Origin: Clostridiales bacterium
GTDB lineage: Bacteria > Bacillota > Sulfobacillia > RBS10-35
Assembly: GCA_018729555.1 (NCBI GenBank)
Contig: JAHHQG010000025.1
Coordinates: forward strand, 248,001 to 312,000
DNA length: 64,000 bases
Direction of reading: 5' to 3'
Every line of letters begins with the position of its first letter. Position 1 is the stretch's first letter. Positions 35,321-43,985 of the stretch are shown piece by piece. The position numbers and the translations under genes were made by a program. Below the pieces are notes generated by a model. It was not told where the DNA came from. It saw only the letters and a list, made by a program, of their open reading frames with translations, and made no database searches.

Positions 35321-36197
35321 GCTGGTGAGGGGCCTCCTCTTTGACGGCCAGTTTCGCTTCCTGGCGGCGGTGAGCACCGGCACGGTGGAAGAAGCCCGGC
35401 GGCGCCACGACCTCTGGCCCACCGCTGCCGCGGCCCTGGGGCGCAGCCTGACGGCCGCCGGGCTGATGGCCTTTGACCTCAAGGGGGAGGGGAGCATCAC
35501 CTTGAGGTTTCAGGGGAAGGGCCCTCTAGGGATGGTGGTGGCCCAGGGGCGCCGGGAGGAAGAGGCTCCCACCATCGATGTCCGGGGCTATGTAGGGCAA
35601 AACCACGTGGATCTGGATCTCCGGGAAGGAAAGCTGGATGTGGGAAGGGCCGTGGGGTCCCAGGGGACCCTTTACGTGGTGCGAAGGGAAGGGTCCACCA
35701 CCTTTACGGGGACGGCGCCTCTTCTTTCGGGGGAGATCGCCGAAGACCTCGCCTATTACTTTCAGCAATCGGAGCAGCGATCCACGGCCGTCGCGTTAGG
35801 CGTCCTGGTGGAGCCTTCCGGCCGGGTTTCCGCCGCCGGCGGCTTTATCATCGAAACGCTTCCGGGAGCGGGGGAAGAGGCGACGGCAGCTCTGGAAAAG
35901 GGGCTTTTGGCCCTGGGCAGCGTGACGGAAAAGCTCCGGTTGGGCTACGGCCCGGTGGACCTCATGCGGGAAGTGGCCGGGGGAGAAGTGGAAATCGGCA
36001 CCTCCCGCAGCCTTCGCTTTCACTGCCCCTGCAACCGGGAGCGGGCGGCAGGGGCGGTGAAAGTCTTGGGCCTGGAAGATGCCGAATCCCTCTTGAGGGA
36101 ACGAGGCGACATCGAAGTGACGTGCCGGTTCTGCGGCGCCCGCTACACCTTCGCCGCCGAAGACCTCTCCTGGATCTTCGCCGAACCGGAGGATTAA
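35313..36197 (+). CDS. hslO: Redox-regulated chaperonin Hsp33
   Basis: 294 residues. It begins DELVRGLLFDGQFRFLAAVSTGTVEEARRRH, the typical Hsp33 opening, with GKGPLGMVVA and GYVGQ later. The redox switch is complete: CPCN near residue 231 and CRFC near 270. Oxidation or heat releases zinc and activates its holdase function. GTG 35313 lies inside rpe. The stop overlaps the convergent rpmB stop region by 4 bases. Confidence 0.95.
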   Translation: MDELVRGLLFDGQFRFLAAVSTGTVEEARRRHDLWPTAAAALGRSLTAAGLMAFDLKGEGSITLRFQGKGPLGMVVAQGRREEEAPTIDVRGYVGQNHVDLDLREGKLDVGRAVGSQGTLYVVRREGSTTFTGTAPLLSGEIAEDLAYYFQQSEQRSTAVALGVLVEPSGRVSAAGGFIIETLPGAGEEATAALEKGLLALGSVTEKLRLGYGPVDLMREVAGGEVEIGTSRSLRFHCPCNRERAAGAVKVLGLEDAESLLRERGDIEVTCRFCGARYTFAAEDLSWIFAEPED

Positions 36198-36385
36198 AGG
36201 GCCCGCTGGACGCGGCCGCTCTTCAGGCACTGGGTGCACACCCGCATGCGCCGGGGAGCCCCGTTCCAGATGACTCTCACCCGCTGCAGGTTGGGCTGCC
36301 AGCGGCGTTTGGTCTTTCGCTCCGAATGGCTCACGTTGTGGCCGGAGCTGCCGGTCTTTCCGCAGATCTCGCAGGCTTTGGCCAT
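36194..36385 (-). CDS. rpmB: 50S ribosomal protein L28 (zinc-binding form)
   Basis: 63 residues, full length. Two CxxC pairs (CEIC near the start, CTQC near the end) show the zinc-ribbon C+ form. Ser/His-rich SSGHNVSHSERKTKR and RRWQPNLQ are L28 hallmarks. GAGGAGGTG lies 5 bases before the ATG. Divergent from the Asp23-like gene and recG, an arrangement common in Bacillota. Confidence 0.96.
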   Translation of the reverse strand: MAKACEICGKTGSSGHNVSHSERKTKRRWQPNLQRVRVIWNGAPRRMRVCTQCLKSGRVQRAL

Positions 36386-36414
36386 GGCGGCACCTCCTCA
36401 ATCAAGCGGCCACT

Positions 36415-36444
36415 ATTGTACCATCGGGGATAAAGGGGCGTCGA
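36415..36444 (-). promoter_or_regulatory. Putative sigma-A promoter of rpmB
   Basis: Minus strand: TCGACG (36439-36444), 18-base spacer, TACAAT (36415-36420). It lies about 30 bases upstream of the rpmB ATG, leaving a short leader with the RBS. Confidence 0.45.
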
Positions 36445-36446
36445 GG

Positions 36447-36797
36447 ATGCGGGAAATCCAGGGGCCCGAGGGCCGCTGGCTCTTCACGGAAGAGGCGGTG
36501 GCTTCCTTTGTGGCCTGGGTGGCGGGGCAGGTGCCCGGGGTCCTGCGGGTGGCGGGGGAAGGGGAAGGATGGCGACCCCGCCTGGGTTTGGAGAGCGCCC
36601 CGAAGGGCATCGCCGTCCAGATGGAGAAGGATCGCTGCACCGTGACGGTGCAGGTGGTGGCCAAGTTTGGCGTCTTTCTCCCCGACATGGCCCGGGAGCT
36701 GAAGAAGGCGCTGGAAGAAAAGAGCCGGTGGCACCTGGGATTTCCCCTGGACGAGGTGGAAGTGCAGGTGGTGTCGGTGGAGAGGGGTTCCCCATGA
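36447..36797 (+). CDS. Asp23/Gls24-family envelope/alkaline-shock protein (YloU-like)
   Basis: 116 residues. The pattern FTEEAVASFVAWVAGQVPGVLRVAG followed by a beta-rich region with VTVQVVAKFGVFLPDMARELKKAL is the Asp23/Gls24 fold. Family members associate with the membrane in cell-envelope stress. ATG 36447 has AAAGGGG upstream. In Bacillus the next gene is the fatty acid kinase fakA (yloV); here recG follows with a 4-base overlap. Confidence 0.85.
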   Translation: MREIQGPEGRWLFTEEAVASFVAWVAGQVPGVLRVAGEGEGWRPRLGLESAPKGIAVQMEKDRCTVTVQVVAKFGVFLPDMARELKKALEEKSRWHLGFPLDEVEVQVVSVERGSP

Positions 36798-38851
36798 CCC
36801 TGGAGGCCGATACGCCTGTGCAGTACGTGCCGGGGGTGGGGCCCCGGCGGGCTCGCCTCCTGGAAAAGCTGGAGATCCGCCAGGCGAAGGATTTTCTCTT
36901 CCACGTCCCCCGCCGCTACGAGGAATACCAGCCGGTTTCCTCCATCAGCCAGCTCTACGAGGGCGGCCGCTTTATCTTCAAGGCGAGGGTCTTTCACCTC
37001 CAGCTCCGAAAGCCCCGTCCCGGGCTTACCCTCTTGGAGGCGGTCCTGGGCGACGGGTCGGGGCAGGTGATGGCCGTCTGGTTCAACCAGCCCTACCTCA
37101 GGGAAAAGCTCCAAGTGAACGGGGAATACCTCTTCCGGGGCGAGGTGAAGCGCCACGGCCGCTGGCTCCAGGCGGTCCATCCGGAGGTGGGGGATGGAGA
37201 ACGAGCCTTCCCGTCCATCCTCCCTGTCTATCCCTCGGCGGGAGGGATCTCCCAGAAGCTCTGGCTGCGCTGGACGGAGGCGGCCCTTCCCTTGGCCCGC
37301 GGGATGGAGGATCATCTCCCGCCGGAGCTGGAGGCCTCGGCCGGAGGTCTCACCTACGCCCAAGCCCTCCAGGCCATCCACCGGCCCCGCCGGGGGGAGG
37401 AGGCGGAGAAGGCCCGAAAGCGCCTGGCCCTTTCGGAGCTCTTCTATCTCCAGCTGGGCCTGGGGCTTTTCCGCCACCAGGTGAGGAGCAGCCGGCGCCA
37501 GCTGGTGTATCGACCCGAAGGGTTTCTCGCCAAACGCTTTAGGGAGATCCTCCCCTTTACCCTCACCCAGGCCCAGGAAAAGGCCATGGCGGAGATCGAA
37601 AGGGATCTCCTCTCGCCCCATCCCATGAACCGCCTGTTGCAAGGGGATGTGGGGTCGGGGAAGACGGTGGTCCTCACCTGGGCCCTTTTGCGGGCGGTGG
37701 AAAACGGGTATCAGGCGGCCATCATGGCCCCGACGGAGATCCTGGCCTACCAGCACTGGCAGCGGATGGAGGCGTGGTTCACCCAGCTGAAGGTGCCGGC
37801 CCTCCTCTTGGTGGGTGCCCAGAAGCCGTCGGAAAAGAGGATCGCCTACCGGGCCCTCAAGGAAGGCCATGCCGCCGTGGCCATCGGGACCCATGCCCTT
37901 TTGCAGGAAGGGGTGGAGTTCCAGCGGCTGGGGCTGGTGGTGACGGATGAGCAGCACCGCTTCGGCGTGAGGCAGCGGTTGGCCCTCCTCAGCAAAGGCG
38001 AAGAGCCCGATCTTCTGGTGGCCAGCGCAACCCCCATCCCCCGCTCCCTGGCCCTGGTGGCCTACGGGGATCTGGACCTGAGCGTCATGGATGAGATGCC
38101 CCGGGGAAGGCAACCGGTGAGGACCCTCTGGCGGCCCTCCCGCTTAAGGCCCAAGATCTACCAATGGCTTTACGACCGGGTGAGGGCGGGGGAGCGGGCC
38201 TACATCATCTGCCCTTTGGTGGAAGAAGGGGAAGGAGACCAAAAAGAGGCGGCGGCCGCCGAAGTGTGGTGGGAGAAGGTCAAACGGGAAGCCCCCGACA
38301 TCCCCTCGGGCCTTTTGCACGGCCGCCTTACAAACCAGGAGAAGATGGCGGCCATGGAGGCCTTTGCCAGGGGCGAGACCCGGATCCTGGTGGCTACCAC
38401 GGTGGTGGAGGTGGGCATCGATGTGCCGGAAGCCACCCTTATGATCATCGAAGGGGCGGAGCGCTTTGGCCTGGCCCAGCTCCACCAGCTGAGGGGGAGG
38501 ATCGGACGGGGGAAGGACCCTTCCACCTGTGTGCTCATCGGGGATCCCAAGAGCGAGGTGGCGAAGGAGCGCCTGGAGGTCCTCACCCGGGAGCAGAACG
38601 GCTTTCGCATCGCCGAGGAAGACCTTCGCCTGCGGGGTCCGGGGGAAATGCTGGGGACCCGGCAGCACGGGGTTCCGGAACTCCGCTTTGCCGATCTGGT
38701 CCGAGACCAGGAGCTGTTGCATCGGGCAAGGGAAGCGGCCCGGGCCATCCTGGCGGAGGATCCGCACCTTTCGGCTCCTGATAAGGAGCCGCTGCGGCGG
38801 CGCTTGGAAGAAGTCTTTGGCGATACGCTCGGAAGGGCTCTTTTGCACTGA
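36794..38851 (+). CDS. recG: ATP-dependent DNA helicase RecG
   Basis: 685 residues. An N-terminal wedge/OB domain (PVQYVPGVGPRRARLLEKL) precedes the helicase core: Walker A GDVGSGKTVV near residue 284, DEQH in VTDEQHRFG, motif V in ATTVVEVGIDVP, and QLRGRIGRGK. The C-terminal FRIAEEDLRLRGPGEMLGTRQHG is RecG-specific. It remodels stalled forks and Holliday junctions. The ATG overlaps the previous stop by 4 bases. Confidence 0.95.
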   Translation: MTLEADTPVQYVPGVGPRRARLLEKLEIRQAKDFLFHVPRRYEEYQPVSSISQLYEGGRFIFKARVFHLQLRKPRPGLTLLEAVLGDGSGQVMAVWFNQPYLREKLQVNGEYLFRGEVKRHGRWLQAVHPEVGDGERAFPSILPVYPSAGGISQKLWLRWTEAALPLARGMEDHLPPELEASAGGLTYAQALQAIHRPRRGEEAEKARKRLALSELFYLQLGLGLFRHQVRSSRRQLVYRPEGFLAKRFREILPFTLTQAQEKAMAEIERDLLSPHPMNRLLQGDVGSGKTVVLTWALLRAVENGYQAAIMAPTEILAYQHWQRMEAWFTQLKVPALLLVGAQKPSEKRIAYRALKEGHAAVAIGTHALLQEGVEFQRLGLVVTDEQHRFGVRQRLALLSKGEEPDLLVASATPIPRSLALVAYGDLDLSVMDEMPRGRQPVRTLWRPSRLRPKIYQWLYDRVRAGERAYIICPLVEEGEGDQKEAAAAEVWWEKVKREAPDIPSGLLHGRLTNQEKMAAMEAFARGETRILVATTVVEVGIDVPEATLMIIEGAERFGLAQLHQLRGRIGRGKDPSTCVLIGDPKSEVAKERLEVLTREQNGFRIAEEDLRLRGPGEMLGTRQHGVPELRFADLVRDQELLHRAREAARAILAEDPHLSAPDKEPLRRRLEEVFGDTLGRALLH

Positions 38852-38951
38852 CGGACTGTGACGGGTGTTGCCAACCCTGCCATGGGGAACCTCCCGAGGA
38901 AGGCAGCCGTCGCTGGAGGTGAAGACCGAGAACTGGAGGAGGGGTGCACCT

Positions 38952-39425
38952 TTGAGACGGAAGGCCATCGTGGGGGCGGTGCTTTTGGTTCTCCTGGTGG
39001 GGGCCGGCGCCTCCGCCACAGCTCTCGAAGGGCTTTCGCCCAAGCCTCCGCAAGGGATGGAGCTTCTTTCGGGGGAAGAACCGGTGGCCCTGGCCGAGGA
39101 AGCGTCGTTCGATGGTCATGGAGGTATCTTGCCCAAGGAGAAGATCCTGGAGGCGGTGAACCTTCCGCCGGAGCAAAAGGAGGCTTACCTCACCACGTGG
39201 CGGGATTACGAAGGGGAAGGGGCGTCGGGGACGTCGCCTCTCGAGAGCCCCGACCGCCTCGTCTGGGTGCTGAAGGCCAAGGCGCCGGAGTACCATCATC
39301 ACCGGCTGGGGGTCCTTAAAGACGCCGTAGTGACGTTGGTCTTCGATGCTTACACCGGCGAGCTTTTGACGGAAAAAGTGACAGGCGTTCCTGAGAGAAA
39401 TCCCATGGCCCGGCCCGGCCGCTGA
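38952..39425 (+). CDS. Hypothetical secreted or membrane-anchored protein
   Basis: 157 residues from TTG 38952, which is preceded by GGAGGAGGGG. Basic residues and one hydrophobic helix (about residues 5-22) form a signal peptide or anchor. The C-terminal part (LKDAVVTLVFDAYTGELLTEKVTG) resembles the single-repeat style of PepSY-like domains, but the match is weak. Expected to sit outside the cell. A strong terminator overlaps its stop codon, so it ends a transcription unit that may begin with recG or just upstream. Confidence 0.65.
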   Translation: MRRKAIVGAVLLVLLVGAGASATALEGLSPKPPQGMELLSGEEPVALAEEASFDGHGGILPKEKILEAVNLPPEQKEAYLTTWRDYEGEGASGTSPLESPDRLVWVLKAKAPEYHHHRLGVLKDAVVTLVFDAYTGELLTEKVTGVPERNPMARPGR

Positions 39426-39450
39426 CGGCCGGGTCTCTTTTCTTTTCCTT
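39414..39450 (+). terminator. Strong intrinsic terminator overlapping a stop codon
   Basis: Perfect 8-bp stem CCCGGCCG / CGGCCGGG with loop CTGA, which holds the stop TGA, followed by a T-rich run TCTCTTTTCTTTTCC. Confidence 0.88.
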
Positions 39451-39569
39451 TCTTTCCTAAAGCCTTGGTGGCCAAATCTTCACGGTATGGCCGGATCCGC
39501 CTGAAGGAATCCGGTGATAAGCGGAGAAACCTCGTCTTTAAACCTCATTCAAAGGGAGGGATCCATGGG

Positions 39570-40340
39570 GTGGCCGACAAGCATACTATCCATCGGGATC
39601 ATCACCACTTCGGCTGGGACCGGAGCCTTCCGCCGGTTCTGGAGGTGGAACCGGGGGCGACGGTGGAATTCGAAGTGGTGGACGCCTCGGGAGGTCAGCT
39701 GAACCCTTCATCCACCGCAGAAGATGTGGCCCGCATCGACTTTGCGCGGGTGAACCCGGTGACGGGACCGGTCTACATCAAGGGGGCCCGGCCCGGGGAT
39801 GTCCTGGAAGTGGAGATCTTAGATTTCGGACCCCTTTCCTGGGGGTGGACCGCCAGCATTCCGGGCTTTGGCCTGCTTGCCGACGAGTTTCCTCAGCCGT
39901 ACCTTAAGATCTGGGACCTCAAAAAGGACTACGGCGAATTTGCCCCCGGCATCCGCATTCCCCTCCGGCCCTTCCCGGGGACCATCGGGGTCGCCCTTGC
40001 CGAGCCGGGGAACCACTCCATCGTGCCCCCCCGCCAGAATGGCGGCAACATGGACATTCGCCACCTCACCCGGGGAAGCCGCCTGTACCTCCCCGTGTGG
40101 GTGGAGGGCGCCTTGTTTTCCGTGGGAGATACCCATGCGGCCCAGGGGGACGGGGAGGTCTGCGGGACGGCCATCGAAGCGCCTATGACCGAAAGACTTC
40201 GGCGGCGCAGGCCCCGGGGTAGCGCCCGTATCTTAACGGGGGCTGTCGGGCGGCTTAAAGCTGGCTTACACGTCCCTTATTACACGTCCCTTAAAGGACC
40301 GCCCGGTGCCGGGCCGGGGCAGCGGGTGGGAGGCGGATGA
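39570..40340 (+). pseudogene. Acetamidase/formamidase, C-terminus replaced at an island boundary
   Basis: From GTG 39570 (AAAGGGAGGG 8 bases upstream) the frame matches the acetamidase/formamidase family: KHTIHRDHHHFGWDRSLPPVLEVEPG, ARPGDVLEVEILD, PGNHSIVPPRQNGGNMD, LYLPVWVEGALFSVGDTHAAQGDGEVCGTAIE. At about base 40190, after CGTAIEAPMT, homology stops and an Arg-rich unrelated tail runs to 40340. About 100 C-terminal residues of a normal enzyme are missing. The break coincides with a change in base style. Such enzymes release ammonia from short amides; this copy is probably inactive. Confidence 0.75.
40266..40293 (+). repeat. Tandem 14-bp direct repeat at island edge
   Basis: TTACACGTCCCTTA occurs twice head to tail with no gap. 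It lies within a longer weak dyad, CGGGCGG (40247-40253) and CCGCCCG (40299-40305), about 75 bases beyond the acetamidase break. It may be a regulator site or a scar of recombination. Confidence 0.8.
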
Positions 40341-40851
40341 CGGGCGGGCCGTGAGGACCGTGTCGGCGTGGTGCGTGGCGCGCGGAGGGGGCGCGTCCCG
40401 GCGGGGATTCGGCCGCCGGGGGACGGTGGGTCACGGGCGGCCGGCGCCGGCATCCGGCCGCACCGGGTGGGCGCGGGGCCAGCTCACCGTGAACTCCAGG
40501 CCTCGCGGCTCACGGCGCCCGGTCGGCTATCCCCCGGTCCGCGTGCCGCCCTGGGGCGGCTTCGCGGTGGCCGTGGCGGATGCGCGCGAGGAAGGGGTCG
40601 ATCCGGTGGCCGTCCTCCCGAAAGCGTAGCCGCCATTCCAGGCGCGAGGCACGCCATTGCCCAGCAAACCGACTCACCCTAGTCGAGGACCCAGCGCGAA
40701 GACCTCAATCCCGCGGAGGAAGCCAAGGCTTGCTGGCCGCGTCTGCGGGCACGGGTGCTGGATCGACGGCCCTGGGCGACCACGAGGAACCTGGTGCCAA
40801 GGACGTGAACGGGGACGCTCGTCACCTCGTATAACCTTCAGAGGTGAGGCC
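40341..40851. other. 511-bp stretch without a convincing gene
   Basis: Very GC-rich. Short open frames exist on both strands, including 40306-40629 on +, but their products are Arg/Gly/Pro-rich with no recognisable domain, and I see no RBS-supported start. A minus-strand run near 40560-40650 reads somewhat protein-like (LRFREDGHRIDPFLARI) and might be a gene remnant. No RNA gene or repeat beyond the tandem 14-mer was seen. The end should hold the promoter of the ECF sigma gene. Confidence 0.5.
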
Positions 40852-41433
40852 GTGACGGACGAGGAACTGATGCGCGCCCTGCAAGCAGGCGACCGAGCCG
40901 CGCTTGCGCCCCTGGTCCGTCGCTACCATCGGCCGCTCATGGCCTATTACTATCGCCTCTCCGGCGACTACCACCTGTCCCAGGATCTGGCCCAGGAGTG
41001 CTTCTTCCGTCTGGTCATGCGGGCTCGGCATTATCGCTACCCCGAACCGCTGCGGCCCTGGCTTTACCGGATGGCCACCAACATCTGGCGGGATCACGTC
41101 AAGAGTGCGCCCTACCGGCATGGCCGGGCGGCGTTACCCCTGGAGACTGCCGGGACCACGGCGGCTCCCGAGCCACCCCTTGAAGAGGTGGTGATCCGGA
41201 AGGTTCTGGCCCAGGACGCCCTGGCCGCCTTGCGCCGCTTGCCGGCGCCCTACGCCGAGGTGCTGGCGCTGCGCTTTGGACAGGACCTGACGGTGCCCGA
41301 GATTGCCGCAGTGCTGGATCTCCCCGAAGGAACGATCAAGTCGCGCATCTTTTACGGGCTCCGCCGGTTGCGGGCTCTGATGGATAAGGAGGTGCCCCAC
41401 CATGATCAGCAGGCAGGAGTCACCCGAGGATAG
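40852..41433 (+). CDS. ECF-type RNA polymerase sigma factor
   Basis: 193 residues. Sigma-2 region (about 10-80): LVRRYHRPLMAYYYRLSGDYHLSQDLAQECFFRL and PWLYRMATNIWRD. Sigma-4 region (about 120-180): LRRLPAPYAEVLALRF...TVPEIAAVLDLPEGTIKSRIFYGLRRLR. It should direct polymerase to a small regulon, probably including this cluster. GTG 40852 has GAGGTGAGG upstream. The downstream membrane protein gene overlaps its 3' end by 32 bases, the usual layout for a sigma factor and its anti-sigma partner. Confidence 0.92.
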   Translation: MTDEELMRALQAGDRAALAPLVRRYHRPLMAYYYRLSGDYHLSQDLAQECFFRLVMRARHYRYPEPLRPWLYRMATNIWRDHVKSAPYRHGRAALPLETAGTTAAPEPPLEEVVIRKVLAQDALAALRRLPAPYAEVLALRFGQDLTVPEIAAVLDLPEGTIKSRIFYGLRRLRALMDKEVPHHDQQAGVTRG

Positions 41434-42322
41434 CAAGGCCAGCCTGGCCCAGGTCCTTGGCTTTGATCCCTCGGCCGAGGGGCTGGACCTGGCTCCCGAC
41501 GAGACCGACGCCCTGTTGGCCACGGCCCGGACCCTCCGGGCAGCGCCGGTGCCGACGCCGCACCCAGAGGAGACGGAGCGGCTGGTGGCCGCCCTCACCC
41601 CCTATGTCCCGGAGCCGGCCCGGCCTACCCCTGCCAGGCAGGAACCGCACCAATGGCTGGGCGCGGCGCTGGCCGCGGCCCGGCCCCATGTTCGGCTGTT
41701 GCGCCGCCCGTTCTGGGTGGCCAGCGCCGCGGTGGTAGCGTCGGGACTGCCGCTGCTGGATCCCGGCATCCGGCAGGCTGTCGCCCCCGACCTGACCTAT
41801 GCCGCCTTTCTGGTGCTGGTGGCTCCGGTCCTGGCGACGCTGGGCGTGGCCTATGCCTTCCGCGGCGCGGGGACCGGCATGGCAGAGGTGGAAATGACCT
41901 GCGCTCTGACTCCGGCGCAGCTGGTGTTGGGCCGTCTCTTCTGGGTCACCGCCTACGACGCCCTCCTGTTGGGACTCGCTTCCCTGGCTGCCGCCGGGGT
42001 GGAACCAGGGGTAAGACTGGGCTGGCTGGTGGCGGGCTGGCTGGCGCCGATGCTGCTGCTGGCGGCGCTGGTGCTGGGTCTTAGCCTCTACCTGTCACCA
42101 TGGGCGGCTGCGGGTGCGGCGCTGGCCCTCTGGTCGGTGGTGCCCATCACCGTCGTCACCCGGCCCGAGCTGGGTCTGCCGGGCTTGGCAGGTTCGCCGG
42201 CCGCGGCCCCGATGGTGCTGGTAATGGGGGCCGGGGCCGTGCTGCTGCTGGCGGCGGTGGTGGCGGCGGCACCGCATCTCATGGTCCGCCTGGCCGGCTT
42301 CACCGTCCGCGAGGGGGTGTAA
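41402..42322 (+). CDS. Membrane protein overlapping the sigma gene, possible anti-sigma factor
   Basis: 306 residues. The first 85-90 residues are soluble, acidic then Pro-rich, with no zinc HC2 motif. About six hydrophobic segments follow (residues about 100-300). ATG 41402 has AAGGAGGTG 8 bases upstream, inside the sigma gene. Position and a cytoplasmic N-terminus before membrane helices fit an anti-sigma role. It could equally be part of the ABC exporter. Not assigned to a known family. Confidence 0.7.
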   Translation: MISRQESPEDSKASLAQVLGFDPSAEGLDLAPDETDALLATARTLRAAPVPTPHPEETERLVAALTPYVPEPARPTPARQEPHQWLGAALAAARPHVRLLRRPFWVASAAVVASGLPLLDPGIRQAVAPDLTYAAFLVLVAPVLATLGVAYAFRGAGTGMAEVEMTCALTPAQLVLGRLFWVTAYDALLLGLASLAAAGVEPGVRLGWLVAGWLAPMLLLAALVLGLSLYLSPWAAAGAALALWSVVPITVVTRPELGLPGLAGSPAAAPMVLVMGAGAVLLLAAVVAAAPHLMVRLAGFTVREGV

Positions 42323-42326
42323 ACGG

Positions 42327-43067
42327 GTGCTGGAACTGGACGGCGTGGTCAAGTGTTACCCGGCAGCCGGCGGGTCACCCGGAACAGGACCTGGTCCCAC
42401 GCCGCCGGCTCGCAAGGCGGTAACCCCCTGCTCGGCGCGAGTCGTGGTGCTGGACGGGATCTCCGGTGCTCTCAGACCCGGGGTGACGCTGCTCACCGGG
42501 GCCAACGGGGCGGGCAAGAGCACGCTCTTGCGGTTGTTGGCAGGCATCCTGCGGCCCGATGCCGGCGTCATCCGCTGGCGGGGACGGCCTCTTGGGGATC
42601 AGATTGCCGCCTACCGCCGCCGCCTCGGCTATCTGCCGCAGCGGCAGGCCACCTATCCCGAACTTCCGGTGGCCGACTTCCTCGATTACATGGCCGCCCT
42701 CAAGGTCCTGCCCCCAGCCCTGGCGACCCTTCGTCGGAACGAGCTATTGGCGGCCCTGGGCCTGGCGGAGTCCGCGCGGGAGCCTATTGCCCGCCTGCCG
42801 CACGGCCTGCGGCAGCTGGTCGGCCTCGCCCAGGCGCTGCTCAACGACCCCGACGTGCTGTTGCTGGATGAGCCCCTCGAAGGATTGGACCATGAGCATC
42901 GCCGTCGGGCGCTGGCCCTAGTCCATCGCCCCGGCCGGGTGACGGTGTTGGCCGCCCACCGCGATGAAGGGCTTGTGCCCGGGCTGGTGGCGGTCTGGCA
43001 CCTGGACGCGGGGCGGTTGCGGGCCACAGCCGTGAACGCTGAACCCTCCGGCCTCGTACCCACTTGA
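42327..43067 (+). CDS. ABC transporter ATP-binding protein with atypical signature motif
   Basis: 246 residues. Walker A GANGAGKSTLLRLL and Walker B VLLLDEPLEGLD are intact, H-loop LAAHRDEG. The ABC signature, normally LSGGQ, reads LPHGLRQLVGLAQALL, so ATP hydrolysis may be altered. An insert of about 25 residues (Gly/Pro/Thr-rich, 14-38) precedes the core. It likely pairs with the next ATPase or with the 574-residue permease. Island gene; GTG start 4 bases after the upstream stop. Confidence 0.85.
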   Translation: MLELDGVVKCYPAAGGSPGTGPGPTPPARKAVTPCSARVVVLDGISGALRPGVTLLTGANGAGKSTLLRLLAGILRPDAGVIRWRGRPLGDQIAAYRRRLGYLPQRQATYPELPVADFLDYMAALKVLPPALATLRRNELLAALGLAESAREPIARLPHGLRQLVGLAQALLNDPDVLLLDEPLEGLDHEHRRRALALVHRPGRVTVLAAHRDEGLVPGLVAVWHLDAGRLRATAVNAEPSGLVPT

Positions 43068-43106
43068 TGGGCGCCCTCAAACCTGTGCGAGACGGAGGAT
43101 CGCGCT

Positions 43107-43985
43107 ATGGCCATTGTCGTCAGCGGTTTGCGCAAGGTCTACCCGGGCGGCAAGGTAGCCCTGGACGGCATCGACCTCACCATCAGCGGCACCTTTGGCC
43201 TGCTGGGTCCCAACGGCGCCGGCAAGACCACCCTGATGCGCATCCTGGCCACCTTGATTCCGCCGACGGCAGGCAGCGTCACCATCGACGGCATTCCCAT
43301 CACCGACGTGGCGGCCATACGGCGGCGCCTCGGCTATTTGCCGCAGAAGTTCGGTTTTTACCCGCAGCTGACCGTCTACGAGACCATGGAGTTCATGGCC
43401 GCTCTGGCCCAGGTACCTGCCGACCGCGGCCGGTTGATGGCGTTGCTGGAGCGGGTGGGGTTGGCCGACCGTGCCGGAGCCCGCGTGCGGCAACTTTCAG
43501 GAGGGATGGTGCAGCGTCTGGGCATCGCCACCGCTCTCATCGGCGATCCCCGGGTGCTCATCGTCGATGAGCCCACGGCCGGTCTCGACCACCATTCGCG
43601 GGTGGGCTTTCGCAATCTGCTGGCCGGGCTGACCGGGGATCGCACCGTCCTCTTCAGCACCCACATCGTCAGTGACGTGGAAACCACCTGCAGCCGTCTG
43701 GCGGTGCTGCGGGAGGGCCGGGTCATCTTCACCGGCACCCCGGGCGAACTGGCCGCAGCCGCCGAGGGCCACGTCTGGACGGTGGCGGTGGATCCCCCAG
43801 ACTGGACCCAGTTTGAGACAAGGTTCCGGCCAGTGGCGGCGGTGCGGGAGGCCGGTCGAGTAAGGGCCCGGCTGGTGGCACCGTCGCCACCCCCCGGTTA
43901 CGCCGCCGAGCCGGCAGCCCCCACCTTGGAGGACGGCTATATCCACGTGCTGCGCTGCGCCGGCAGCGGGGGTACTGCCGTATGA
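43107..43985 (+). CDS. ABC transporter ATP-binding protein (ABC-2 exporter type)
   Basis: 292 residues. Walker A GPNGAGKTTLMRIL, Q-loop YLPQKFGFYPQ, signature LSGGMVQRLGIATAL, Walker B VLIVDEPTAGLD and H-loop LFSTHIVSDVE are all canonical. The C-terminal 70 residues form the extra domain usual in ABC-2 exporter ATPases. The stop overlaps the next permease start (ATGA), so it is the likely partner of that permease. Confidence 0.92.
   Translation: MAIVVSGLRKVYPGGKVALDGIDLTISGTFGLLGPNGAGKTTLMRILATLIPPTAGSVTIDGIPITDVAAIRRRLGYLPQKFGFYPQLTVYETMEFMAALAQVPADRGRLMALLERVGLADRAGARVRQLSGGMVQRLGIATALIGDPRVLIVDEPTAGLDHHSRVGFRNLLAGLTGDRTVLFSTHIVSDVETTCSRLAVLREGRVIFTGTPGELAAAAEGHVWTVAVDPPDWTQFETRFRPVAAVREAGRVRARLVAPSPPPGYAAEPAAPTLEDGYIHVLRCAGSGGTAV

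Noticed and set aside
38852-38951. Possible structured leader (GCCATGGGGAACCTCCCGAG region) before the secreted protein gene as a riboswitch
   Set aside because: Several short GC stems can be drawn, but no known riboswitch core or terminator could be recognised.
40306-40629. Open frame of 107 codons in the region before the sigma gene
   Set aside because: The product is Arg/Gly/Pro-rich with no recognisable domain and no RBS; the region looks non-coding or degenerate.
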